A DNA stretch of 34,147 nt from Prosthecobacter sp. (GCF_020439865.1 NZ_JAGRPF010000058.1:1-34147); one strand, 5' to 3'. Shown: positions 1 to 11,587, numbered from the stretch's first letter. Numbers and translations are program-made. Notes: generated by a model not told the origin, from the letters alone.

Positions 1-321
1 GGCGGCACGCTGACGATCAGCGGCACCTTCACCGACTACGAGGTGCGGCTGAACTTTGAGGACACCGGCAAGGGCATCAGCGCCGAGCAGATGGGCAAGC
101 TCTTCCAGCCCTTCGCCACCACCCGCAGCACCGGCACCGGCCTGGGCCTGCTGATCGTCCGCCGCATCGTGCGCGAGCACGGAGGGGAGATCGACATCGA
201 AAGCCGCGAGGGCCTGGGCACGCGGGTGAGCCTGTGGCTGCCGCTGGTGGAAAAGAAGGTGCGACTGCTGGAGGCGGGCAGGGAAAATGACGAGCCGAAC
301 GAAGCAAGACCGACGGCCTGA
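1..321 (+). CDS. Sensor histidine kinase, C-terminal ATPase fragment (5' end off window)
   Basis: This is the last 106 residues of a two-component sensor kinase; the gene enters from the left edge and is open from base 1. Visible are the G1 box of the HATPase_c domain (DTGKGIS, about residues 21-27) and the G2 box (GTGLGL, about 46-51), with the phenylalanine-box-like stretch LFQPFATT between them, followed by the conserved end IVREHGGEIDIES and G-x-G-T. These form the ATP-binding site that phosphorylates the conserved His, which lies off the window together with the sensor part. A short charged tail follows the domain. No receiver domain or response regulator follows, so the partner is either upstream or encoded elsewhere. 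The family is certain; the signal sensed cannot be told. Confidence 0.92.
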   Translation, partial: GGTLTISGTFTDYEVRLNFEDTGKGISAEQMGKLFQPFATTRSTGTGLGLLIVRRIVREHGGEIDIESREGLGTRVSLWLPLVEKKVRLLEAGRENDEPNEARPTA

Positions 322-511
322 GTTCGGCGCTTACGACTGGGTAAAGCGAATGTACCAGATTCGAAAGCCAAAGGACCGTTGACCCGCTGAGACACAAGGC
401 GCATCTCGCCCGCCGGTCGCAAGGGATCATGATTCCGCTACTAAAAAGGTCTTGGGGTCGTGGGCATGGGGCGTATTCTTCGATCGTGGCTCTTCACCAA
501 GCCGCATCCTC

Positions 512-2413
512 ATGAGAATCGCTGCCTTTCATCGTCAGCGCCCCAGATCGGCCAGCAGGGCTGTCTTGGACTGTCAAAGTCATTGGTTCTTCTTCACCCG
601 GGGCGCTTTGCGTGTGGGTCTGTTGGGCTGGATGATGGCCGTCGGCATGTCTGGCGTGAGGGCGGACACGTTGTTTCTGACCAAGCTCGGCGAAAAGCAC
701 CTCGCCGAGATCCGGGCGCAGATCGCGCCGATCCCGGTTTACGAGGCGGGAGAAGCGCCTCAAGGCATGCCCCGGCAGCCTTTCTTCCGCGGCGTCATCG
801 TGGGAGACGTGCCGGCGCGTGATGTCACGGCTGACTACGAGACGGAAGAAGGCCGTGCGACCTTGATTGTCCGGGCGTTCACGATGGACGGCACGAAAGC
901 CTCGCCTGAGTTCCGAATCTCCGATGCCTGGGTGAAACCGCATCAGGAGCTCGATTCCTTTTATGATCTGCGCCAGCTCGCGTCGAACCGGGATGAAATG
1001 CTGAGCACCCGCATCGGCAGCGCGAGGTTCCTCGGTGAGTTTCTCAATGCCATCGATCCCGGAGGCGCGACGGGCATCGGCACGGGCGGTGCTGCGACCG
1101 CAGGCGAGAAGCTGGAGGAGGGGAGGCTCATTGAAGAACTGAATCCTGCCTCATCCGCGAGCGCTTCCGGCCAGAATCAGGTGGCAGAGTTCTTTCAGCA
1201 GCGTCGGCTGAAGGAACGGCGCTCCAGCGCCTGGCTGGCCTGGCACTGGCCGCAGCAGTCGCGTGACAGCGACGCGTGGCAGTGGATGGAGATGATCGCC
1301 CGCACGCGGCGCTACGGGATTTACGAAACGGGTTTGGACCGCGCGATGCTGGCGCTTCTCAGCGCCCGCGCACGACTGGCCTGGGCGAAGGGAGACAGCC
1401 CGCGGGCGACGGCTTTGCGTCAGCATGGCTTTGAGGTCCGCAGGTCCGTGGTGGACGCATTGCGCGGTCTTGCCACGACCAGCGCGACGGAGCAGCGGCT
1501 TGCACAAGAAAGCCGGCAAGGCGCGGCGCTCTGGCTTCCAGTGGACCTTTCCGAGGTCGGTGCCGCGGCTCTGGATCTCTGCCTCGCCCGGAACGAGATC
1601 GTGCTGCCGGTCTGCTCGGCCGACAAGGTGCGGGAAGAAATCAGACTGCTCGAGGTTCATCCGGATTACCGGCCTGCTCAGGGCCTGCAGATGTCCGTGA
1701 GTACGCTGTCTCCGGCGCCCGCACCTGGAGGTTTTCCCGCATCTCCCGCTTACGACGAGGGGATCAAGGCCGAGGAGATCTGGCATCTCGCGGTCCGGCC
1801 TCCGGAGGGGGGGCTGCATTTTCGCGAGGACGTCCGACCGAAGGCGCAGGCGCTGCTGCAGATCATGATGAAGCCCGGCGGGCTCAAGGTGTTGCCGGAC
1901 CAGCAGGCGACTGCTGACATGGTGACCTATCGGAGCATTGATCACCTCATTTTCTACACACTGTCCTCCGCCTTCCTGGCCAATCCGGAAGGACTCATGG
2001 AGTATGGCGGCAACGAGGCGGAGCCGCTGTCTCAAAAACTCACCCGTGCTTACGAGGCGTGGCGTGTCGGCATCGGACTGCTGTCCTACGCCGAGTGGCC
2101 GGGCAGGATCGAGGCCTACCATCACTGGCAGGACGATCTCTGGGCTCAATCGACCGGAATCGCGGAGCGCCTTCACAAGGCGTCTGAAAGCGGCACGGTC
2201 CCCGCCGATCTCGAACTACGCCTGCAACACACCCTGCGCTGCCTGCGTGACCTCAGTCATGTGGGAGACAGCGGCGGTGCACGTGCTCAGGTCGTGGGGG
2301 CCAGGCTCGTCGAGGCATGGAAGAGACTGACCAAGGTCGAGGAAGAAGAGCACCTGAGCGAGCCCTACATGAAGGATTGGTTTAAACGCTACAAGGCTCT
2401 GCAGACCCAATGA
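512..2413 (+). CDS. Exported protein of unknown function, 633 aa, first gene of a two-gene unit
   Basis: I do not recognise this protein. The ATG at 512 is preferred over a TTG at 452 because it places a hydrophobic segment (GLLGWMMAVGM, residues about 36-46) and an Ala-containing cleavage site (VRA|DT) after a long basic N-terminal region, as in an extended signal peptide. The reading frame has the codon bias of its neighbours. The mature part is mostly predicted helical, with an Ala/Ser-rich linker around residues 205-225 and many charged and Trp-containing helices (WLAWHW, WQWMEM); it ends in a charged helical tail with a four-Glu run. No catalytic motif, heme site or repeat is evident. 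The next gene starts 30 bases downstream on the same strand and is also exported, so the two are probably co-transcribed and act together. No clear ribosome binding site is seen. Confidence 0.7.
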   Translation: MRIAAFHRQRPRSASRAVLDCQSHWFFFTRGALRVGLLGWMMAVGMSGVRADTLFLTKLGEKHLAEIRAQIAPIPVYEAGEAPQGMPRQPFFRGVIVGDVPARDVTADYETEEGRATLIVRAFTMDGTKASPEFRISDAWVKPHQELDSFYDLRQLASNRDEMLSTRIGSARFLGEFLNAIDPGGATGIGTGGAATAGEKLEEGRLIEELNPASSASASGQNQVAEFFQQRRLKERRSSAWLAWHWPQQSRDSDAWQWMEMIARTRRYGIYETGLDRAMLALLSARARLAWAKGDSPRATALRQHGFEVRRSVVDALRGLATTSATEQRLAQESRQGAALWLPVDLSEVGAAALDLCLARNEIVLPVCSADKVREEIRLLEVHPDYRPAQGLQMSVSTLSPAPAPGGFPASPAYDEGIKAEEIWHLAVRPPEGGLHFREDVRPKAQALLQIMMKPGGLKVLPDQQATADMVTYRSIDHLIFYTLSSAFLANPEGLMEYGGNEAEPLSQKLTRAYEAWRVGIGLLSYAEWPGRIEAYHHWQDDLWAQSTGIAERLHKASESGTVPADLELRLQHTLRCLRDLSHVGDSGGARAQVVGARLVEAWKRLTKVEEEEHLSEPYMKDWFKRYKALQTQ

Positions 2414-2443
2414 GCCGGGCAACCCTTCTCCCAATCTATCGCC

Positions 2444-5400
2444 ATGAATGCACCGCGCCGATCCGTCTTACCATCGCTGTTGTCGCTGGCTCTGATCGCC
2501 GGAGTGATCCAGCCGGCTGCCGAGGCCGGGCCTTTGGAAGAAGCAGAGCAGTTTCACACGGAGACGCTGCATCGTTTCGAGGAAACCCTCGCGGCCACCA
2601 AGGCCGTCAAAACCCGTCTGAATTCCCGCCTGTCCGGAAAGCTTCTGCAAGGGTTGCTGGAGACGATCATTTCGGAAGAGGAGTTGAGCGCACCCTTCGA
2701 GAAATCCGGCAGCCGGCTGATGGAGCTTCATCAGAAGTTCGAAAAAGCCTACGAGGAGGTCCGCCAGGGAACGATGTCCTTTGCCGACTTCCGGCACTCC
2801 GGCTGGGAACTGCTGACATCCGGCCTGCGCGACCGCTTCTCGCTCGTGCTGGAGTCGGCGCGGAGAGAAATGGAACTGCTGCGGCAGCAGAACTCCACCA
2901 AGGCGAAGGCCTTTGCCAAATCCATACAGGACGGCACGCCGCGCTCCGCCGTGCAGCCACAGGAGCAGCGGTGGTTTGAGGAACTGGCGAGAGCTCATCA
3001 GGAACTCGCGGCCTACCTGAAATCCGAACACACCACGGTCGAGGATCAGGCCGAGGAGTGGGGTGAATCAGGCGACGATGTGAGCAAGGCGCTCTTCTCC
3101 CAGCTGGTAGAGGATGAACTCGCCATCCATGACGGCCCTCTGGCTTTCGGACTCGATTCCAGCTTCCAACAGTTCCTCGACTCCCAGCGCTGGGACGTCA
3201 CGCCGGTGGCTTTGGACCGCGGTGTGTCCCTGGACCTCTCTAAGGCCCTGCAACAGGTGGCCGCCGCGACGCACGCGGAGGAGGAGAAAGAGCGGCCCGA
3301 CTATCCGATCACCTTCTCTTTTCCGCTGCCCATGATTTACGGAGTCGAGCAATTCGGCGACGGCATCCCACGCAAGGCCTCGAATGAATACTGGACGAAA
3401 GAGCATTCTGATCTCACGGCGCAGGAGCGGCTGGGAGGCTTTGACATCCTGCTGGTGGTGTACGGGCGTCACCTCAAGGAACGGATCGGCACCACGCCGG
3501 AAGTTTCGCCCGTAGGAGTCGACAGCCCCGCCTACAAGTTCCTGACCCACTGCCGGATCAAGGAACAGGGCTACTACACCTTTTGTTCCCACGAGTACAT
3601 TCCGCTCTTCAAGGAGTTCCGGGAGATCTTGGAAAAGAAAAAGGCGGCCGGACAGAAGACACCCGCCTGGGACGGCATGGATGCCTACATCGTCAAAGCG
3701 ACGATCAGTCCGACCTGCAGCAGCGGTCAGCGGTCCTTCAAGCTCGGCCCGGTGGAGATTCCCTGGGTTCAACCCTTCAGCCGGAACGTCGCCGGCGTCG
3801 GTTGTTTCCGCACGCTGCCGGCTGCCGCTGCGAACGATCCGTCCGTGCCGCCGGTGCGTGCTGACATGCAGCAACCCCTGCGCTGGGGATTTGAGTCCGA
3901 CCATGTGGTCTTCCAGATCGCCACCAGTGCTCCCATTCCCGAAGGAACCAAGATCCGCTTCCACCTCGTCAAAAAAACCGCTGACGGCGAGACTCCGGTC
4001 AAGGTCGGAGGCCGGGAGTTCTTCGAAGCGCAGCGAGTCGCCACTGCTGAACGACTGTGGTTGAACGTGCCGGGTGAAACCTTCAGCGCGCTCTATCGCT
4101 CGGAGCCGTTTGTTCTGGGGAGTGCCGAACTACACCCGTCAGGCGGACCTCCAACGGTCCCGTTGACCAAGGGCGAAATCCTTGTCGCCAAAATCCTCTG
4201 GCCCGGTCCGGTCCGGGAGATCGTCAGCAGCGCGCTGGAGTTTCACACATCGCCGGCGGAAATCGGTTTCACCTTCACCGAAGCCCTTCTGAAAGCAGCG
4301 GCGGCGCTGAAACTTCCAGCGGAGGTTTCCTACATCCCCGGAGCTCCGCCGCGAGCACGGGATGAAGCGATCGCACGGCTCGCCGCACGGAAGGCGGGCA
4401 AAGTCTCCGCCAACGGCACATTCATCGACTTCAGCAGCGAGAAATACGGCAGCGCGGACGCCGAATACGAGGTGAACGTGGGTGAGATCGCCGTGCTGCT
4501 CATGCTGCGTGAGCACATGATCGCAGCGGGAGAACTGGGGCTGAAGAAGTACCGGGAATTGTTCAAGGAAGTCGAGGTGGCGATGACACCTCACGATTTG
4601 AGTGTGCTGCCGGGGCCGTATCTGGCGCTCGACAAGATTCGTGCGATGGTCCTGACCAGCGCCCCCAACAGTCCGCTGGGACAGGCCTTCAGAAATTACT
4701 ACCCTGAACCGGCGGCGGAGCTGCTGAAACGCTATGACTGGCAGTGGCGCAAGCCCGTGCCAGCGCGCATTCACGAAGGTGCGGTTTACGTCGAGCCGGA
4801 ACTCCGCGAATTCCTGGCGAAGTCAGAAACCTCGCTCACGAAGCTGAAAAAGACCGACGCCAGAAATCCGGTGGAACTTTTCAACCTGGTCGCGCTGGGT
4901 GCCGAATCCTGGACGCCGCTGATGGCCGGACAATTCGTCCGACTGCGTGAGACAGACACACCGCAGCAGCAACAGTGGTGGCTGCCGGACCCGCTCGCGC
5001 CCGCCCTCCTCCAAAGCGTGGCCGGCAAAGCGCAGGCCATCGTGGACAAACAGAAGCAGTCCGACGCCTACGATGGCGCGGTGTCCGGCATCTATTCTCC
5101 GATGGGTCTGTTGTTTGGCAATGCAAAGGGCCTGCTCGCCCTGGCCGGCGTGGGGCTGGATCTGATTCTCGCGGCGGACATGGTTCCTGACATTCATGAG
5201 TATTACTCCCGCGGTGCCGCCTTGGAATACACGGAGTCGATGGCCGTGCTCACTGGCGGCCAGCTCATGTGGACCCGTCTTCAGGGACAGGGCAGCCTGT
5301 CCAAGCCCGGCTGGATCACGGCGCTCGGAGTCTTCGGCAACACACTCGGTGTTGCAGCCAATGCGTTTCTGGTGCCTCGGCTGCTCGGCGAAGCCGGAGT

Positions 5401-6964
5401 GCAGATCCGGGAATACAAAACGCTGGCACGCAACCTGCCCAGGGAGCTGGTGCTGGCCGCGGCGCTCCACGGGTCGTTTGCCGGCAAACCGCCCCTGCAG
5501 CAGGCCGCCATGCTGGAAGAAATCAATCGCGTGGCTTCGGCCGCCAAACGCGGATCCACGCTGACCGCCGAGGAAACGCAGTTGCTCGAATCGGCTGCCG
5601 GATTTCTCACCCGGATCGAGAAGGCCACCTTGGATGATCTTGCCCGCCGGCCGGCGGAGATCACCAGTCTGATGAATCCGGAGCGCCGCATCGGCAGTTC
5701 CTACTTCTCCTTGGTCGATGTGCCCGCGGAGTCGCTGGCCGATGGCCGGCGGGCCATGGAGATCGCGCTGGCGGGAAACCGCGGCGGAGCGGGAGACGAG
5801 GCGGTCATGACGCTCTTTCGTCTGCTGCACGAGCAGAGGGAAGCCGGAGTTCTCCCGCCCCAGGTCATGAACACCGCGGCGGCCACGCAATTGGCGTACA
5901 CCGCCCATCTGCCCAGACCCAACTCCTCATGGCGTGGTTATGCCGTGGGCCGCTTCCTCGGAAATGGTGTTTATTCCTTCGTTTACAAGATGGGCGACGA
6001 TCTTGCCGTCAAGATTGGCTGCAGGCTTGGCGGCCTCGAGAACGCCGACACCTACGCCCGGGTCGTGCATGGAAGCGACCTGCTCGCCCAGGCGGATGTT
6101 CCGCAGATTGCGTTGCGGCTGGACCTCTCCCGTGAGTTTGAGGACACCTTTGCCATGGTTCAGGAACTCGTGCCCGAAGGCAGCATCCTGTTGCGTGGCA
6201 AACCATGGCGAGATGTGTTGCTGGAAGGTCCCACCGGTACCCCGTTGGACCTGATTGCCTCCAGGCGGCAAGGCATCGACATGGGAGATCTGATGAGACA
6301 GCAGCGCGGTCTGGCGCAGCGCGGGGCGGAACCCGTGGTGGATGCAACCAGCGTTCCGGGCGCACCCATGCCCACCCAGTACGCCGAGGCGGTGATGAAA
6401 CTCTACAAGAAGCTCGTGGATCACGATTTGGTGTGGCCTGACGGACACTTGGGTAACATCGTCTTCGTCAAAACGGACGACGAATGGGTCGCCAAGGTGC
6501 TGGATGCGGACTTTATCTGGAAGTTTGGAAGAAACTTCCGCACCGAAGGCCCTGTGGCCAGAACCACCGGTGGTGGCTACATGGACCTCCTCTACTACCA
6601 CGACGTCACGGGCACCTCCTGCGCGCGTCTCCAAAGCATGTATGGCAGCAAGATCTCCCAGGCGGCCTTTGATAGCCTCGAAGCAGGCCGGCACATCGCA
6701 CCATCGGCGGAATTCCTGATGCTGAAGGTGATGGAACTGCACGGCTTCATCCATTGGGACCGTGTGTCGAAGCGCTGGCTCAACGGGACGATGCAGGTGA
6801 AGGACGTGGAGAAGTTCTTTCCCTCCATCAACAACCGGGAGTGGATTGACCCCGACTTCGGCAAGCTGTTCCACGGGGCCGTGATCCTGCCCTCCTTCCG
6901 CGCTTCGCCGGGCGGGTTGCGAACCCCGGCCATGCCCCGGCAGTTGCTCGCCTTGGCGGCTTAA
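2444..6964 (+). CDS. Very large exported protein (1,506 aa) with C-terminal protein-kinase-like domain
   Basis: The ATG at 2444 gives a textbook signal peptide (basic start, LPSLLSLALIAGVI core, cleavage near AEA|GP, residue 28). Residues about 30-260 are charged and helical; 270-640 look mixed alpha/beta and match no family I know. Residues about 885-985 contain two strongly hydrophobic Gly/Ala-rich stretches. The C-terminus has kinase-fold hallmarks in the right order: a glycine-rich loop GRFLGNGVYSFV (1169-1180), a VAIK-type lysine (LAVK, K1190), a possible helix-C Glu (E1199), a hinge-like MVQELVPEG, a catalytic-loop-like DGHLGN (D1333, N1338) and a metal-binding VLDADF (D1354/D1356). The catalytic loop is closer to APH/UbiB-like kinases than to eukaryotic HRD kinases. 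It may be an exported effector or toxin kinase; alternatively it is a pseudokinase. The architecture is certain as read, the function inferred. Confidence 0.75.
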   Translation: MNAPRRSVLPSLLSLALIAGVIQPAAEAGPLEEAEQFHTETLHRFEETLAATKAVKTRLNSRLSGKLLQGLLETIISEEELSAPFEKSGSRLMELHQKFEKAYEEVRQGTMSFADFRHSGWELLTSGLRDRFSLVLESARREMELLRQQNSTKAKAFAKSIQDGTPRSAVQPQEQRWFEELARAHQELAAYLKSEHTTVEDQAEEWGESGDDVSKALFSQLVEDELAIHDGPLAFGLDSSFQQFLDSQRWDVTPVALDRGVSLDLSKALQQVAAATHAEEEKERPDYPITFSFPLPMIYGVEQFGDGIPRKASNEYWTKEHSDLTAQERLGGFDILLVVYGRHLKERIGTTPEVSPVGVDSPAYKFLTHCRIKEQGYYTFCSHEYIPLFKEFREILEKKKAAGQKTPAWDGMDAYIVKATISPTCSSGQRSFKLGPVEIPWVQPFSRNVAGVGCFRTLPAAAANDPSVPPVRADMQQPLRWGFESDHVVFQIATSAPIPEGTKIRFHLVKKTADGETPVKVGGREFFEAQRVATAERLWLNVPGETFSALYRSEPFVLGSAELHPSGGPPTVPLTKGEILVAKILWPGPVREIVSSALEFHTSPAEIGFTFTEALLKAAAALKLPAEVSYIPGAPPRARDEAIARLAARKAGKVSANGTFIDFSSEKYGSADAEYEVNVGEIAVLLMLREHMIAAGELGLKKYRELFKEVEVAMTPHDLSVLPGPYLALDKIRAMVLTSAPNSPLGQAFRNYYPEPAAELLKRYDWQWRKPVPARIHEGAVYVEPELREFLAKSETSLTKLKKTDARNPVELFNLVALGAESWTPLMAGQFVRLRETDTPQQQQWWLPDPLAPALLQSVAGKAQAIVDKQKQSDAYDGAVSGIYSPMGLLFGNAKGLLALAGVGLDLILAADMVPDIHEYYSRGAALEYTESMAVLTGGQLMWTRLQGQGSLSKPGWITALGVFGNTLGVAANAFLVPRLLGEAGVQIREYKTLARNLPRELVLAAALHGSFAGKPPLQQAAMLEEINRVASAAKRGSTLTAEETQLLESAAGFLTRIEKATLDDLARRPAEITSLMNPERRIGSSYFSLVDVPAESLADGRRAMEIALAGNRGGAGDEAVMTLFRLLHEQREAGVLPPQVMNTAAATQLAYTAHLPRPNSSWRGYAVGRFLGNGVYSFVYKMGDDLAVKIGCRLGGLENADTYARVVHGSDLLAQADVPQIALRLDLSREFEDTFAMVQELVPEGSILLRGKPWRDVLLEGPTGTPLDLIASRRQGIDMGDLMRQQRGLAQRGAEPVVDATSVPGAPMPTQYAEAVMKLYKKLVDHDLVWPDGHLGNIVFVKTDDEWVAKVLDADFIWKFGRNFRTEGPVARTTGGGYMDLLYYHDVTGTSCARLQSMYGSKISQAAFDSLEAGRHIAPSAEFLMLKVMELHGFIHWDRVSKRWLNGTMQVKDVEKFFPSINNREWIDPDFGKLFHGAVILPSFRASPGGLRTPAMPRQLLALAA

Positions 6965-7053
6965 TTCGCCCGGGCGGCGGCTGATCGCCCCCGCCGAAGC
7001 TTCCTACATCCACGGTTGACCCGGGGGCCGTCAGCCGCCAGCCTTTCTACCCT

Positions 7054-7335
7054 ATGTCCGACCAACCCAATCCCAAACCCGCCCGCAAACTGAATCCAGC
7101 CCTTTCGAAGCCCGTCCAGCCGGACGAGGTCCTCGCCAAGGTGGTGGGTTCCACCCCGCTCTCCCGCGGGGAGCTGACCAAGAAGCTGTGGGAATACATC
7201 AAAGCGAACGGCCTTCAGGACCAGACCAAGAAGACCAACATCAACGCCGACGAGGCGCTGAAAGCCGTCTTTGGCGGCAAAAGCCAGGTGACGATGTTCG
7301 AGATGACCAAGCTCGTCTCCCAGCACGTCAAGTAA
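7054..7335 (+). CDS. SWIB/MDM2 domain protein
   Basis: A 93-residue protein made almost entirely of a SWIB domain. A Pro/Lys-rich start (residues 1-25) leads into the domain, with the recognisable helix LSRGELTKKLWEYIKANGLQD (read as adjoining parts, about 38-57), the Asn/Asp pair after KKTNINADEALKAVFG and the closing helix FEMTKLVSQHV. SWIB domains are common in eukaryotic chromatin remodellers; in bacteria they occur in Chlamydiae and other PVC phyla, alone or fused to topoisomerase I, and a nucleoid or DNA-topology role is suspected but not established. The gene stands alone between the giant exported protein and a strong terminator, so it is likely a short transcript ending at about 7423. 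Confidence 0.93.
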   Translation: MSDQPNPKPARKLNPALSKPVQPDEVLAKVVGSTPLSRGELTKKLWEYIKANGLQDQTKKTNINADEALKAVFGGKSQVTMFEMTKLVSQHVK

Positions 7336-7353
7336 CCGACATTCACTGATTTC

Positions 7354-7423
7354 CCCCTGACTCCACGACCTCTCCCGGTTCTAAATGACCCGGGAGCCCG
7401 ACCGGAGTCAGGGGCTTTTATTT
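7354..7423 (+). terminator. Rho-independent terminator after the SWIB gene
   Basis: An 11-bp outer stem (7354-7364 with 7404-7414, CCCCTGACTCC/GGAGTCAGGGG) encloses a second 7-bp stem (7372-7378 with 7390-7396), and the outer stem is followed at once by CTTTTATTT (7415-7423). It lies 19 bases after the SWIB stop codon. It also separates this gene from kdsB, which shows that any longer upstream kdsB start near 7422 would fall inside the terminator tail. Confidence 0.88.
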
Positions 7424-7535
7424 GAGGGGTGCCTTTCTCCAGATCAGGGGAGGGGTGGAAGCCGGTTTTGCGGCCCAAATCGCCCTTGCATCGCCAGTGC
7501 TTCCGCGTCATCTCAGGCGAACCTGCTCGCCCACT

Positions 7536-9945
<2,410 letters not shown>

Positions 9946-10038
9946 TTCACGCTGCGGGGCTTGAATTGAGGCAAAGTGGCGGATTGACCGACCCGACGGT
10001 CGTCTTGTAGTCTGACGACGAGCTCCGTCTCTCTCATC

Positions 10039-10785
10039 ATGCGCACTTCCAATCCCACCCTCAACGATCACGTCTTCGAACGCTCCCGCACCGGCGTCGC
10101 CACCGATGGTGTGATGACGCTCAATGGCACCGTCGTCAAAACCGCCATTCTCACCCTGCTGCTCGTGACTGCGGCGAGCTGGAGCTGGAAACTGGCCACC
10201 AGCTCAAACCCGCCCGCGTGGTTCGGTTCAGCGCTGACCTTTGGCTGGATCATTCCGCTGGGAGTAGCGCTGATCATTTCTTTCGTCCCCAAGACAGCTC
10301 CCGCGCTCGCGCCTGTCTATGCTCTGGGGAAGGGAATCATCGTTGGCATCATTTCGGCCATGTATGAGCGGCAGTTTGGCGGCATCGTGCTCAGCGCCGT
10401 GGTGCTGACCTGCGGCATCCTCTTTGCATTGCTCGCGGCCTACATGACCGGCCTGATCAAGCCGACCGAAAACTTCAAGCTCGGCATCTTCGCAGCCACA
10501 GGAGGCATCGCGCTCTTTTATCTCGCGACGATCGTGCTTGGCATGTTTGGCATTCAGGTCCCGGGACTCTTTGGCAACGGCTGGATCGGCATCGCCTTCT
10601 CGGGCTTCGTCGTCGTCATCGCCGCGCTCAATCTCGTGCTGGATTTCGATTTCATCGAGAATGGCTGCGCCGCAGGGGCGCCCAAGCACATGGAGTGGTA
10701 TGCCGCCTTTGGCCTGCTCGTCACCCTGGTGTGGCTCTATCTCGAAATTCTGCGCCTGCTTGCCAAACTGCGCAGCCGCGATTGA
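10039..10785 (+). CDS. Bax inhibitor-1/YccA family membrane protein
   Basis: This 248-residue inner-membrane protein has about seven hydrophobic segments (roughly residues 32-50, 65-82, 97-110, 113-137, 146-168, 181-201 and 219-240). The N-terminal phrase MRTSNPTL and the signature NLVLDFDFIENG (198-209) mark the BaxI_1 branch of the bacterial BI-1 family. In the Bacillus homologue YetJ a pair of aspartates gates a pH-sensitive calcium leak; D202 and D204 here lie in the corresponding conserved motif, but transport has not been shown for this branch. It is followed after 38 bases by a small exported protein on the same strand and preceded by a 93-base gap with no convincing promoter. Confidence 0.93.
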   Translation: MRTSNPTLNDHVFERSRTGVATDGVMTLNGTVVKTAILTLLLVTAASWSWKLATSSNPPAWFGSALTFGWIIPLGVALIISFVPKTAPALAPVYALGKGIIVGIISAMYERQFGGIVLSAVVLTCGILFALLAAYMTGLIKPTENFKLGIFAATGGIALFYLATIVLGMFGIQVPGLFGNGWIGIAFSGFVVVIAALNLVLDFDFIENGCAAGAPKHMEWYAAFGLLVTLVWLYLEILRLLAKLRSRD

Positions 10786-10823
10786 ACAACCTCCCTTTCT
10801 CTGACTCCAACCTCATCCATCTT

Positions 10824-11519
10824 ATGAAAACCGCTCTTCTTCTCGCCTGTTTCCTCGCCAGCGCTTCGCTGGTCAAAGCCAATCCCGAGATCGCCACGAT
10901 CATCGACCAGGAATACGGTGCCGCCACATCTGAAGGCGTCGTGTTGCTGCAATCTGCCGCCAGCCCAGGTGAGCCGACGGCTTGGAACGTCTATGCGCTT
11001 GATCCCTTCCGTCCGGGTGAACTCGTGCGTGCCACCCTCACCTTGGAACGGAACGGCTGGGCTCCGAAAGCCGCCGGAGCAGGCAGCAAGCTTCTCAGCC
11101 GTGTGCCGCCCCAGACAATCTCGTTCAATCGCATCAAATACCGTTCGTCGGATGCGCGACGCATCGCTCAGCAGAACGCGGCGCTCGCCCGGACCAACTT
11201 TGTCACGGCCGCCTATCAGCTCGCTGCGAACGTGACCACCGGTGCGCCTGAATGGGGCCTCGCGCTCAATGATTCGAACGGCGTGGAGGTCGGTTTCGTC
11301 GTCATCTCCGCAGAGACCGGCGCGGTCATCCATCAGCAGTGGAACAACGGCCTCTCCAGCAATGTCCCCGGTGCGCCGGTGACTGCGACCGAGCCAGGAT
11401 CCAAAGGCGAACGCGCAGCTGATGAAGTGAAGCGCAGCGCTCGCCGTGCCTGGGAATGGACCGGTGACACGGGCCTCGAGGTGGGACGCTTCTTCAAGCG
11501 CCTGTTCCGCAACGACTAA
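10824..11519 (+). CDS. Small exported protein with PepSY-like region
   Basis: The frame is open from 10695, overlapping the upstream gene, but the ATG at 10824 gives a clear signal peptide (TALLLACFLASASLVKA, cleavage near residue 19), so it is taken as the start; the product is 231 residues. The middle (about 103-175) has the helix-then-strands pattern of a PepSY-like domain, ending in PEWGLALND and GFVVISAETGAVI, where PepSY proteins carry a similar 'V-D-A-x-T-G' strand turn. The tail is rich in basic and aromatic residues. No enzymatic motif is seen. It sits 38 bases after the BI-1 gene and may share its transcript. The function is unknown; the domain call is tentative. Confidence 0.72.
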   Translation: MKTALLLACFLASASLVKANPEIATIIDQEYGAATSEGVVLLQSAASPGEPTAWNVYALDPFRPGELVRATLTLERNGWAPKAAGAGSKLLSRVPPQTISFNRIKYRSSDARRIAQQNAALARTNFVTAAYQLAANVTTGAPEWGLALNDSNGVEVGFVVISAETGAVIHQQWNNGLSSNVPGAPVTATEPGSKGERAADEVKRSARRAWEWTGDTGLEVGRFFKRLFRND

Positions 11520-11539
11520 AGTCTCAAGGAAAGGCGCTT

Positions 11540-11580
11540 GCCAAGTGCCTGGCTTGGCGGCGGGATATGGAAAGTCCCGC
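11540..11580. terminator. Two adjacent hairpins between convergent genes
   Basis: In the 68-base gap between the plus-strand gene ending at 11519 and the minus-strand gene ending at 11588 lie two short stems: GCCAAG/CTTGGC (11540-11545 with 11553-11558) and GCGGGA/TCCCGC (11560-11565 with 11575-11580). Neither is followed by a good T-run on either strand, so termination activity is a guess from position. Confidence 0.4.
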
Positions 11581-11587
11581 TCCTTGA

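Noticed and set aside
1..321. Histidine kinase as regulator of the 512-6964 pair
   Set aside because: It is on the same strand but 190 bases away, with no response regulator visible; adjacency alone is not evidence.
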